64,000 bases of DNA from Epichloe hybrida (lineage: Eukaryota; Ascomycota; Sordariomycetes; Hypocreales; Clavicipitaceae): positions 558,001-622,000 of the forward strand of contig JAFEKR010000002.1 in NCBI GenBank assembly GCA_019022495.1, written 5' to 3'. Shown here one piece after another: positions 33,448-44,516 of the stretch. Made by a program: the position numbers and the translations under genes. Below the pieces are notes generated by a model. The model did no database searches, was not told where the DNA came from, and saw only the letters and a list, made by a program, of their open reading frames with translations. Numbering within the stretch: position 1 is the first letter of the stretch; every line of letters begins with the position of its first letter.

Positions 33448-36247
33448 TCAAGTAACAGGCACTATGCGCGGAACTATCCACCACTCATGATACGCCTTAT
33501 CCGACGTGGGAACCTCGGCCAAGACATTCAACGTAGCAGCTTCGTCCCCCCCAGCCTTGAGCAACGCCTTTCGCAACGTTGACACAGCCACGCCCGTGGC
33601 AATACACGACTTCAGTGCGTCCTTTGCCGAGCCGATCCACTGCTCGTGCGAACCCACGGAGAAGGAATCCTCTGCTGAAAGCTTCCCCAGCGCTTCGAGC
33701 CCTCGTTTCGCGCTCGTCGCCGCCCGCTCAGCATGCTCGAGGAGCGCAGACGTGCTCGAATCAGGCTGCTTTCAGTGCGTCCTTTGCCGAGCCGATCCAC
33801 TGCTCGTGCGAACCCACGGAGAAGGAATCCTCTGCTGAAAGCTTCCCCAGCGCTTCGAGGAGAGCGGGCAGCCCGATGGGGGAGAACGGCCTGGGGGAGA
33901 ACGGCCTCATGCGCAAATCATAGCGAAGCCTGTCGTTACTATACGGTCTCGGGGGCGCGCTGATGAGCTTGCAGCGGTCGAGGACGACGTACACGCAGCA
34001 GAGGGCGTCGGACAACTCCCACGTGACTGCTGCGTCGAGCATGGATAGTCGCGTGTAGGAGAGGGACCGCTGGAGTTGCTGCTCGGCGGGGGGGGGGAGG
34101 ACTTGGCTCCGGGACTGCGTGGCTCGCCGGACGACAAAGGTCTTGATGCGCTCGACGTGCTGGAGACGTGACTTGGACAGGTAGTTTAGGTACCAGTACA
34201 TGCCTGCCATTTCGTCAACCTGGTAGACTTGGAGTTCGAATCCGAGCTGGACGATGGCTTCCATCTGGCGGAGCTTGTAGAGATATGTCCAGGATGACAG
34301 GGGGAGAGAGTACGTTTCAATGGGGTTGAGTCCGAGGGGGGATCGTTGCATGACGGGCTGCTCTTCGGCGCGGATCTGCAGGATCTCATCAATTTCTTCT
34401 GCGTCGACTTGGAGGTTTTCCCAGTCGCGGACCAGGTGGCAGAGGGTGCGGCGCACGCGGCACCGGTTCTGACAGGCTGTGCGGAAGATGTCGAGGAAAG
34501 GCTGGGCGGCCCGTTGGCGGAAGAGCTCCATTTTCTGGGACATGACGAAGCGGGGGTCCTGGGGTGCCTCGATCTCGTCGTTGTCTCGGTCAAGGAGCGG
34601 GTGTGCGGGGAGGGTGACGATGGAGAGGTCGTCGTCGAGGAGTTGCCGGACAGACATGGATCCGAGGATCTCCATGGCGTCGAAGAGGAAGGTTTGGAGG
34701 AGGGTCCGGATGTACACCATTGGTTGGGGCTTTTTGGACTGAAACGACTGGACGAATGTCTGGTTTGATGAGGACAGGAGACGTCAGCATGCAGGACGGC
34801 CGAAGTACATGCGTGTTGTGGTTTGGAGAGGGGACTGGATTTACTTCGCACCTGAAGACACTGGGAGTCCGTGTACTCCAAGACGCCGATGACTTCGGAG
34901 CCGTCTCTGAAGAGGCGCGATAGATGGCCAAAGGCGTCGTCAAAGTTGAGCTGAACGATGGGTCGTGGGGGCACGGTACTTGCGAGTTTGCGCTGCAGCT
35001 TCATGCTGAAGGCGTCGTCGACTGCTGATGCCAGAGAATGCGTTGAGCTTAACCTTGGGAGAATCTGCAGAGCCTCGTCCCAGGGTGCCTTGGCTTTGGA
35101 CGGTTCCTTCATGTGCTGAGGTGATTTCGTGGCTGTCAGGAAGACGCTCCGCAGGTCCAGACGGCTTACGAGGGCATCTGCCATGTCATCGGGGATTGAC
35201 GAACCCTTGAGGGAAAGCACAAGCTCTACCGCACGGCTGAGCACGTCTTGCACCTCTTTGGAGGGAAAGCCTGCTAGTAAAGTGCGATTGTAGGTATTTG
35301 GGACGAAATCTTCCTCCTACAAGTCATGTTAGTTAGTACAACACGAGTCTCTCGTTGAAGTACATGGCAGCTCACCTCGTAAAAATGCTCTGCCTTGATG
35401 CGTTCGTTCACGTAACCGCACGCCTTGAGCATTCCCAAGCAGTACGCTCGCAGAACCTCGAGCATCGGTTGTTCATTGGCCTCCATATTTCTGGGACGCA
35501 CAAAGTAAGCTTCACTGATGCTGCCGGGCTCGGGCATCAGGAGAGCTTCGACGTAAACACTGGTGAATATTGTCTGCGACAGGGGGTATCCCAAGTGCCA
35601 GGACATCTATGCGGGATTAGCCCATGCAAAGAAGACCAAGACGTTTTTTCTTTCTTTCTTTCTTCTTTTTCCGATTGTCGAGAATCCGATGTGTGACACT
35701 TACTTCATGGCAAATGAGTTGGTCCATGATGCCTAATGCCTCCTCCGGGAGCAACGGCCGTGAGACATGATACATGACGTCAAAATGCTCGCCGGGTTGA
35801 ATGCACCCACTGTCCATTTTCGGGTCCATGATCTACGTTGCAATGCAGTCAGCCGAGGTGCAACTGTTGTCAAACCCAGATAATACCTCGCCACACAAGA
35901 CAGACCTCGAGAGCTGCGACTGAGTCGAAGAGTGTGAAGACGTCATCTTTGACAAGCTCGGCCGGCTCCAAGGCTACCCAACCTGTCAGTGTGCCCGGCC
36001 GAAATGTTTGGAAATGTTTGGATGAAATTCTGTCTCAGCACATACTCTTTACGGCATTATCAAACTTGTCGGTAATGTCAACGGCTACTATGCCGGCGCT
36101 CTGTATGCTGGGCGGCGGCAAGGGTGGCGGCTCTCGACCGTGTCCCAATGATAACCGGGAGATTTCTGCACGACGAGTCAGAACACCGGGCATTGATTGA
36201 GACGAAACAGATTTTTCAAGATTTTGGAAACGGACCATCGGCGGCAC
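33448..36247 (-). CDS. NAA35: NatC N-acetyltransferase auxiliary subunit Naa35/Mak10
   Basis: Large auxiliary subunit that anchors the NatC N-terminal acetyltransferase to ribosomes. Modelled exons: 36247-36046, 35973-35906, 35832-35704, 35606-35376, 35316-34852, 34759-33818, 33765-33448 (784 aa). Family blocks: VAVDITDKFDNAVKTLEP, ELVKDDVFTLFDSVAALE, IMDPKMDSGC, MSWHLGYPLSQTIFTSVYVE, SEAYFVRPRNMEANEQ, LRAYCLGMLKACGYV and HFYEEEDFVPNTYNR. The C-terminal helical part ends WIGSAKDALKSCIATGVAVS. The last intron (33817-33766, 52 nt) is inferred: without it the frame stops at 33761, just after one copy of an 89-bp duplication (697 aa). An ATG at 36193 is an alternative start. Confidence 0.88.
33611..33859. 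repeat. 89-bp exact direct repeat in the 3' end of NAA35
   Basis: Copies at 33611-33699 and 33771-33859 are identical, offset by 160 bp, with 71 bp of other sequence between. Both would encode LEALGKLSAEDSFSVGSHEQ and on through KDALK on the minus strand. Confidence 0.95.
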
Positions 36248-36973
36248 CGATCCCGTAGTCGGCCATTTTGTGGATCTAATTTCATAGTCTGTATGATGGC
36301 ATGGCCAGAGCCTATTTTGGTGGCGGCGGCCTCAGTCTTGGTTTGGAGCCGTCGTTGGTTGCGCTCATGCAATGAACGTGCGTGAGGGTCGAGACTTGAC
36401 TTGAGAGTTGAGACTCGAGAGTTGAGAGCGGGATGGATGATGGATGGTAAGGATGGTAAGGATGGTAAGGATGGGGCACCCAGAGGCGGCGCCGTGTCAT
36501 GCCATGCATGGCTGGGGCCGGCGTGACACAAAGTCGATGGGAGACCAACACCAGACCTTTTACTTTCGCGTCGAAACTTCTCAAAGAAGAGCCTCGTTTC
36601 TTTGATAAGGTCATCAGGTTTTAAATTTGGGGTTTTGCGAGACTTTCAGGTTACAATTCGACAGCTCACAGCTCAGATTTTGGTCATTGGCACGCCCGCC
36701 ACCCTCTCGTGCCTGCCGTCGAGAGTCAAGAGCCACATCCAGTGTTTCTATTAGCAGCGGCGCAACGATACTTCATCATGTACGAAATGCTTCGCCGAGT
36801 CGAATTGATGTAGTCTAGCAATCGATTATGATACAGCGGCACCGCGTGCCTTTTCTCGACTAGGACAAGGCACCCTACCTAGCACACGTTGTTTGCCCTC
36901 CGACCCCCCCCTCAGTCGTTCTGCCCACTTCGCCAGTCGCGGCCTTCACATTGTCAATATCCCCAACATTCAT
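36248..36973. other. NAA35 promoter region and ATP15 3' flank
   Basis: No gene. It contains a GGATGGTAA-type tandem repeat at about 36435-36475 (three to four 10-bp units) and a CG-poor, CT-rich stretch before 36960. Confidence 0.5.
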
Positions 36974-37383
36974 CTAAGAGGAGGCGCTCTCAGCCATGGC
37001 GGCAGTGTTGGCGGCACCAAGTTCCTTAACCTCACCCTGCTTGCCGTTCTGTTTGCGGTATTGGGTCAGCTCCATGCGCTTCACGGCCGGATTGATTGCA
37101 CCTCTTGTCAATTACGTACCGACCACTTGGCAAAGCGCAGATCCATCTCGCCCCGGCGCTCGGCAACGATTCTCTTGTCCTCGTTAAGGCTGCGGCGGAC
37201 AGCGCGGGCCGCGATGGCCAGGTATCGGTTGTAGCTGTATCCAAGGTCAGCGTCGTCGAACTCGGGAAGGGTTTGTGAGCTTCGTGGTGTGTCGAAAGTC
37301 GGCGTTTCGAGAGGGTGCATGCAGCCACGGGGGATGGGTCAGTTGACGTACGTCAAGCCGGCGGCTTTCCACGCAGCAGGCAT
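36974..37383 (-). CDS. ATP15: Mitochondrial ATP synthase epsilon subunit
   Basis: A small subunit of the F1 central stalk. Three exons: 37383-37352 (32 nt), 37234-37120, 37048-36974 (73 aa). The N-terminal WKAAGLTYNRYLAIAARAVR is the family hallmark, with RRGEMDLRFAKW and NGKQGEVKELG following. Both introns begin GTACGT; the second has a GCTGACC branch site. The exons are too short to stand out as open frames. Family length is about 60-75 aa, so the model is complete. Confidence 0.93.
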
Positions 37384-37838
37384 TTCGGCGGTATTGAGAA
37401 GCGACGTTGGATGAGATGTAGAATTGGAGATGCGTTGATCGGTAGGCCGGATCTTGGCCAGAAATTGATCATAAAATAATACCGAATAACACGCCCGAGA
37501 GGACCCGGACACCTCAGGCATCAGACACTTTCGTATCACGTGATTGAGCACAACGTCTGACTCGTGCGATCCACTTCATTCTCAAAGCTACCACCACTCC
37601 GTACTTATTAGGTGCTCGAGAACTCGTCATGAAATGGGCTGCCATTCTCGAGGTTCTCCAATTATGTTGACTACATGTATATGATATTGTAGCAGCAGTC
37701 ATATGGTAGGTGCCGCATCCTGTTTTTGTCGGTATGGACCCCCCCGGGGGCCCTGCCGGGGGCTGCCTGCGGCACGCTCCTGCCTCCTCTCTCGACGTTG
37801 AACAAGATTCCCGCAAGATGACACCTCTCACGAAAGCA

Positions 37839-38575
37839 TCAGTTACAAAACCTCCCGTCTGCCTCCCCTCCCTCCTCCGCAACCAACCTACCCCCCATTC
37901 CCGGCCGTAGACCCCCGCTCCCGACGCGAGGTATATCGCCATTGAAGCGTACCGAGGCGGGCGCGGATGCTCTGCGCGCAGGTATATGGATTCCCCGCGG
38001 GAGGACCTCGAATTCCCCAGGGCAGGATGCCTCGCCTTGGAGTCGAATCCCAGGCGATCTGCCTGGACCGAAGCGGTAGTGCGTTAGGCTGAAGCCCTGT
38101 TGCGAGCAGCACTCACCTTGGAAGGAGTTCACATTCAGTTTTCCCGCTATATCCATCAGTTGCTCGTGATGCTCAACCTCGACAGGTTTCCACGCAGAGC
38201 GGTCGCAGGTTTGAGGATCGCCTCGATGCCGGCACCAGGAAGGAACGCCCACCTTGATGCGCCTCCTCTTGCAGTTAAAACAGCCGCGTCTGCTCTTGGT
38301 ATGGGCCCTCCTCTCCAGTCTCTGCTTCCGCGGTGGGTTGGCGCCGTGTAAGCGGCAAAGTTCACCGTTGCTGTTGCTGCGTCCATCAGAGCATGGGGGA
38401 GTTGCTTGACCGGGCGACGATTCAGAAAGAGTGGCAGCAGAGGTGCTGTGATGGGAGAAGGGTCGGGAAAGGCTATCTCGTCAGCCTGTTGAAGAAAGGA
38501 TGAGTAGTCAAAGTCGGACGGATCTGGAATTGGACAGGCGAGAATGCCCGGTGGGAAGTGATGCACGTGGTTCAT
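37839..38575 (-). pseudogene. Relic of a zinc-cluster (Zn2Cys6) regulator
   Basis: On the minus strand an open segment starts MNHVHHFPPGILAC at 38575. After a possible intron (GTGAAC...ACCAAG, about 38386-38296) the sequence reads SRRGCFNCKRRRIK at about 38295-38252, the first half of a GAL4-type zinc cluster. The third Cys should follow the last Lys, but the sequence continues GTGGGC (a donor-like site). No downstream exon with the remaining P-x-C-x2-C pattern was found before 37.5 kb. Either the gene is truncated or a distant exon was missed. Function cannot be given. Confidence 0.4.
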
Positions 38576-41500
38576 GGTGATGCAAGATGTTTGCGATCTA
38601 ATAACCGACCAAGCCTGCATGCAGGGCGAAGAGGAAAGAGTGATGAAGCGGAGGAGGTGAGGAGGTGAGGTGGGAATTTCAGAATCCCAAGTGAGCCGGC
38701 CGGCCGGCGCCAACCCCGGACAGTAAGTAATTCGAGAGGTCGATCAAGGGCAAGCGTGGCAGGGCTGAGAGCAACGTTGGACTGGGGAGTGTTCAACATC
38801 TATCCCGGTAAATTAAAGCATTGACTGTCAACATGTATAGGTCGAGTCGTCTACCCAGAATGAAGTGAGTGAATGTGAGTACGGAGTATAGACAGGGCAC
38901 TATGCCTCTAAAGTAATTTACAGTGGGGTCCCAGTAATTCCGAAGAATTTGATGATCCGCGCGGCTTATACGCAGCGTATGGAGTTTAGAACGACGCGAG
39001 TTTATAAATGCGTGCAGAATTCCCACGGCTCACCCCAAAGTTCAAGCCAAAGGGCGTGAGGTTGCTGCAGGAATCACTCATATGCAAATCACTTCTCAAA
39101 GAGAAGTTAATTTACTGGACGTGTTTACGCTACTACATCGCCGGGCGGAAAGATGGACATATACATGCGTGAGTCGCAGCGTGACTGGTCGATGACCTGA
39201 TTTGCTTTCGCACCGCCCCCAGGAAGAAACTGAGTCACTGCACGCCGCGCCGTCCCGTCCCGATGATCCACCCTGTTCATGGAATCAATTCCCCAGAGCC
39301 CCTCGACTTCCCGCAAACCCACGGGATTATCGATGATGATCTTGTGGCTGCCGCGTTTTCCGATCGGGGTTCACACCGTTCGCAGACATGTCTGTGAAAC
39401 GGCGGCGATATGGAAGCGAGATTGCTCCCGCTATGGGGCATCTTGGGGTAGGGTCAAGAATTGACAACAATGACGCGGGGGTCTTCGAAATGGCTGACCA
39501 AGAAGAACATGATGAGAAATCACTGAGAACAAGGGACATGTTTGTGCCGATAGCTGCACTGACAGTTTTCCAGCGATGCTGTTCATCCGCCAACTCGCCA
39601 GATGCAAATTACGCAATGGGGACGGATGCGCTGTTGTCGTCGCGGTTTGTCCATGGCACGCCTCGTCATGACATGTCACCGACAAGTACATGAGTATTAT
39701 TGGCTTGGCTCGCACGAGCAGCATTTATCGTATCGTACTGCATGCATGCAGGAGGAACGTATTATTATGTATAGGCGCCGCCGGGCGTTGTGGTCTTGTT
39801 CGACTTGCTGCCGTGACCACAACGCAGGACACGTGTCCCTGTCCCACACCCCCTCCCCCCCTTCTACCCTTCCGCGCGAGTTCAGTGGCTGATTCGCCAA
39901 AGCAGGAACAAAAAAGGTTTGTGCTAGGGGAGGCCGACAGGGAGGAATGATTCGAGTCAAACCGGGGGGGGGGGCGGGAGACAGTGCACAACATATTAAC
40001 GGATTACTCCGTACAATGAACGAATAAACGCGCATCCGTCAGAAATTGGATGTGCATCCGCCGTTAGTCCTAATCCGTTGGAACGACCCACTCCTCACAC
40101 TTCCTACGATAAGTCCGTAGCGTATGTAGGTTAGGGACGGACTGACATGATAGGCGAGGGGCTTTACAAAAGAGGTTCAAAGGCGTGCGTGCTGTGTCAT
40201 GCTATGATAAAAATGCTTGCGTTGTGTTAAATTATTCAGTAAGGCTACTAGTGAAAAATAGTCGGCGTGGCTACGCTCTTTTGTAAAAGTAACTTGGAAT
40301 GTATTATCCGGATGCACATTCATCAATGCGCGTTCACGGAGTACATAGTTTCCACATACGGACTACGGACTACACGATGCACTTGCGGATTATTTCCTAG
40401 CTAATAACTCCAGCCAATCGTTGATCTGTTCCTGAACACTCCGTGTGTACATACGTGTACTCCGTACACTGGCTGGCCGTCCTAGTCTGCTGACACTTTG
40501 TCCCACCGGGTAGTACGGAACACTCCGTCTGTACGTACGGATCCGTATTCAGTGCGATTATCCCGCAGCATGGCACCTGCCGGACACCTGCCAGGCACGC
40601 GTATGTACACACTGTACAAGAACGACCTGACAAGGGCCAAGGGCACCCAATACCTGACGCCATCTGGGTTTGCCATTGCATGGTGATGGTGCATGGTACG
40701 GAGTACGCGGAACAACGCTTGGTCGACTTATTTTGTATTAGCCGCCGAGGGAATCCACCCGCGCCGGTGAACCGGTTCGCCTGACCCCTGGCATTTAAAC
40801 GAGTCAGTTTCATAATGTATGTACATATTATGCATGTACTCCGTACGGAGTACGGAGTACATACGGATTATTCTCGTGCTATACAAAGTAAATACAATAT
40901 ACAATGTAGATGACCAACTATTACTCCGTACTCGCCAGCTTGGGTATGTGAGGCGAGACTCTTCCACGACAGAAAACAACGAGTATTTCATACGCCCCAA
41001 TGTTATTCGCAGCCAGGCCTGGTCGGTGTAGGTTAATATTCACTCATGATGCCTTTGGAGGGAGGCGGATGCACCCAGAGGCTGCTGATTGGTGGAGCAC
41101 AATGCACGTCGGGACAACCTCCCGAGTTGTCCCTGACAGCAACAAAGTGGAGAAAGTGACGACGATTCTGCAAATGTGGGCGAACGTGGGCAAATGTGGG
41201 GCAAATGCAGTCAGTCAGCACGGTGTGTGCGCGTGCGCGCAATACAAATCTGCTGGCGCATGTCGGAACACGAACGCGCAAAGACACCAACAAGTTTTTG
41301 TTCAGCCTTGATAGCCTTGATGCCTGCAGGAGGAAAGGCAGAACTCTGCTCTGCTTCACCATGCAGCTGGCGGTGGAGCTCGATGGACCTGCCCGTTGTA
41401 TGTAATATGTACATACATTCTCCGTAAATTCTCGTGATACGGAGTACTCCGTGCGGAGTACACACAGACACTAGATTGGGACACGCCCCCCCCCCTATGG

Positions 41501-42137
41501 CGCACGCCCTCCCTGGGCGAACCACTCATCTTGCCATTGTAATTCCTCCCACACGCCCTCCCCGGTTTCTCATCCTACTTTGAAGTACATGGGCTCGAGT
41601 TGGACACGGTCTTGTCAAAGCAAGCCCAGATGGTGTCTGGGCTCAAGTTCGTCGAAACGGAACGGAACTGGTATTATTATTTGCTTGCACACCTGAATCC
41701 TCTCCCTCGTTCCTATATCTACCTTGAACACCTCTCCATTCTTTCACCTTTCCGTTTCTTCTTCTTTTCTCTTCACCTTCTTTACGTTCCCGCTGTCCTT
41801 CCTTTCTGAAAACCTTGAGAGAAGAAGAAAACAGATCGCTAGCTTCGATCTTGTTTACTTGCAACAGCACTTCCTTTCGCTGTTTGCATACCAGTCCTTT
41901 CCCTTCTCGCGTCTTTGAAAGACCGCGTGAACAACTCTCCTTGACGGCCGTGCCGATTATCGGGTCACGCTTGCGCTGTTCAGCAATCCTTCACAATTGT
42001 CAAAGATCACGACAAAATTCCTACATTTACCTTTACTTTCTGTCTAGCCGATTGGTAGCCTCGAGAGACCAAACATCTTTATTTCGGCGCAAAAAGAAAC
42101 ACTTTACGAGTACTCGCAAATTTCGGTATATACATAT
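38576..42137. other. 3.5-kb intergenic region rich in the TACGGAGTA motif
   Basis: No supportable gene. TACGGAGTA or its complement TACTCCGTA, or near matches, occur near 38880, 40005, 40337, 40460, 40514, 40697, 40837-40860, 40922 and 41439-41460. The last 500 bp before 42138 are CT-rich and are probably the GH128 leader. Confidence 0.55.
40837..40860. repeat. Three overlapping copies of TACTCCGTA/TACGGAGTA
   Basis: Densest local cluster of the dispersed 9-bp motif: one TACTCCGTA overlapping two TACGGAGTA copies. Confidence 0.9.
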
Positions 42138-43238
42138 ATGCCAGCAATCATGTACACCAACAAGATGGCTGCTCTGGCTGGCGCCATCGCGTTCATCAAC
42201 CAAGTGGCTGCCCTCAACATCAACCGACGAGAGGACAAGCTGGAGAACAAACAAAATGTCGTTTGGGAGACTGTTTACGAGACTGTCTATGTCAATGAGG
42301 ATGCTTCCGCCGCCGGTGCCCGGCCCAATGATGCCGGCAAGGTCGCCGACGTCGTCGTCGTCCCTGCTCAGGCACCCAAAACCGAGCCCCCTCCTGTTCA
42401 AAAAAACCAAGCTCCAGCTCCCAGCTCGAAAGCATCTTTCAAGCCTGACACCCCCACTGGTGGTGGCAGCACTGGCGTCTCTTCCAAAAGACCCAACTTT
42501 TCTGGCAAGCGTGGTCTCGCCTACAACGACCCTTTGCTCGCCAACCTGGTCGGATCTTCATGCAAGAAGGGTGCCTGCGGCTGGGCGTACAACTGGGACC
42601 AGAAGCCTGAAACTCTTGATCCTCGATACGACTTCATTCCCATGCTTTGGGGCAGGGGACCTCACGATGCGAACAATGACTTCTTCGACAGCTGGCATTC
42701 CAGTGCTAGCAAAGCTGTTGCTAATGGCGCCAAGGCTCTTCTCTCCTTCAATGAGCCCGACAATAAGAACCAGGCCAACATGTCCCCTGCCGAAGCTGCT
42801 AAACATCACGTTCAGTACATGAACCCATTCTCTGGGCAGGCCTTGATTGGCGCCCCCGCCATCACCAACAGCAATCTTCCGGGCGAGGGACTTGGTTGGC
42901 TCGAGAGTTGGGTCCAAGAGTGTAAGACCCAGCACTGCAAATACGACATGTGCACCCTCCACTGGTACGATCACCCCAGTGCATTCGACAAACTCTTTGA
43001 AACTCTTGAAAAAGTCCACAAGATCTGCAACGACAAGCCCGTCTGGCTGACCGAGTTTGCTCCTGTCGAAGCCACCGCTGAGCAGACTGTTGAGTTCCTC
43101 AGCCAGGCGATTCCCAAGCTCGAATCTCTCGACTACCTTGACGCGTATGCCTATTTCATGGTTGGCACCAACAGCCTCCAGCTGCTCTCTTCTAACTCTG
43201 CTTTGAGCGACATTGGCGCCAAGTACGTCAGCCTGTAA
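42138..43238 (+). CDS. Secreted GH128 (Asl1-like) beta-1,3-glucanase
   Basis: Intronless frame of 366 codons. The signal peptide probably begins at the ATG at 42150 or 42165 (MAALAGAIAFINQVAA); 42138 is the first in-frame ATG. A low-complexity Pro/Ser/Lys linker follows (about 50-115), ending FSGKRGLAYND, where Lys-Arg just before the catalytic domain suggests Kex2 processing. The GH128 domain shows GWAYNWDQKP, FIPMLWGRG, LLSFNEPDNKNQANMSP (acid/base Glu), MCTLHWYDHP and PVWLTEFAPV (nucleophile Glu), and ends DAYAYFMVGTNSLQLL. Such enzymes remodel or digest cell-wall beta-1,3-glucan. A long CT-rich leader precedes it. Confidence 0.93.
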   Translation: MPAIMYTNKMAALAGAIAFINQVAALNINRREDKLENKQNVVWETVYETVYVNEDASAAGARPNDAGKVADVVVVPAQAPKTEPPPVQKNQAPAPSSKASFKPDTPTGGGSTGVSSKRPNFSGKRGLAYNDPLLANLVGSSCKKGACGWAYNWDQKPETLDPRYDFIPMLWGRGPHDANNDFFDSWHSSASKAVANGAKALLSFNEPDNKNQANMSPAEAAKHHVQYMNPFSGQALIGAPAITNSNLPGEGLGWLESWVQECKTQHCKYDMCTLHWYDHPSAFDKLFETLEKVHKICNDKPVWLTEFAPVEATAEQTVEFLSQAIPKLESLDYLDAYAYFMVGTNSLQLLSSNSALSDIGAKYVSL

Positions 43239-44516
43239 AAGGCTATCATATCAGATGCTCTGTCAGACACTTGATGCATGCATCACTTTGATTCGTTTCT
43301 CGTACACTCGCTAGGGAAATGATACCCACCTCTCTTAAACTACTTGAAAACTTGTGTGTGTTTTCACAATTCTTCTTTCTTTCTTTCACTCAGTCTAGGG
43401 ATACATCATCAGATAACAACCCTGGGAGGGTCCGGGCATCAGGCAATTTGCAATAGAGGCAACAGCGCACCATTTTATTGTTTATTTTTTTATTTTTTTA
43501 CGTTCTAGTGTATATATTCGGCCAATTACGTTGAAAATCATCGTTTCCGCCAAAATCACGGTGGATGCAACGAGACATGAAAGTAGCGCTATATCGACGC
43601 CCACCAGAAGAAGCATGACCAGAAGGAAAACATTTTCTTCTTTTCTCATTTTGAATCGTCTTGTCTTGTCTTTCTCGGTTCCCGAGTTCTTTCTCCAAGG
43701 TACACGGTACATGAAGAAGATGCCACACCCACATTTTTTCGCAAGGCCTGTCAGTCTGCTGGACAAGTCTGAGGGGCGTCGTCGTGTCATGGCCAAATTA
43801 CGGAGTACAGACAACACTATATCTCGAGAGACGGAAGACAAGAAGTCAAGTGACGACGGACTAGTCGTGAATTCTTTCATGAGCCATGACAGTTGATGCC
43901 ATTTTGTTTACCTTTTTCTCACGATGTGCGCACTGTGAAAGTGAAAGTGTTGTTGCCGAAATGATGACTCCCATGACCATGATTGAATCACTGCCGGACA
44001 CTCGGCCATGGTGTAAAAGGGGCGACGGAACGAAACTTTTCGTATTACGGCGTACAGCGTACGTGTAGGCTGGCACCAGGCAAGGCAGTAAGGAGATGCC
44101 GATGCTCCCGAGCCAATTTCGGATTCTCAATTCATCCATGAATCCATGAACAAAGTAAGGGGAATCCATCACGCCGGCTCCATATGTCCCCAGTACGGAG
44201 TGCTGAGACACCGAGACAGGATTTGCCGTGTGAGGTGAGGGGAGACTCGACGTTTTATTTTTAGACGACATGTTTCACATCCCCCTCCCAATCAATGCAT
44301 CATCATCGGTTCGCAGGCCCTCTGCAATTCCTGCCACGGCATATAATTACTAGTTGTTGCATCTCATCAATGACATTAGCCAAGAAGTGGTCCGGCGAAG
44401 TGGTATTATCCAAAGGTGTGCTAGCTAGGTAATACTACACAGGGATCAATGATGATCAGGATCAAGAATAGGGTTCCTCGTCTCCTTCCGCACCGCCTCC
44501 TGCCACAAACAAAGAG
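43239..44516. other. Intergenic region between convergent genes
   Basis: No gene seen. T-rich stretch at 43475-43500 and two copies of the TACGGAGT motif near 43799 and 44191. Confidence 0.55.

Noticed and set aside
33579..33963. Plus-strand frames with repeated TARANPRRRNP-like text
   Set aside because: They are antisense shadows of the 89-bp duplication in NAA35, not a repeat protein.
34186..35253. Long minus-strand frame across NAA35 exons
   Set aside because: It reads through an intron; its first half is true NAA35 exon 5 and its second half is a Ser/Pro-rich shadow of exon 6.
37514..37942. 142-codon minus-strand frame downstream of the zinc-cluster relic
   Set aside because: No zinc-cluster or TF-domain motif; composition looks random.
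38020..38115. tRNA-like sequence with GGGATTCGACTCC on the minus strand
   Set aside because: The T-arm-like box is not accompanied by an A box, acceptor pairing or a foldable cloverleaf on either strand.
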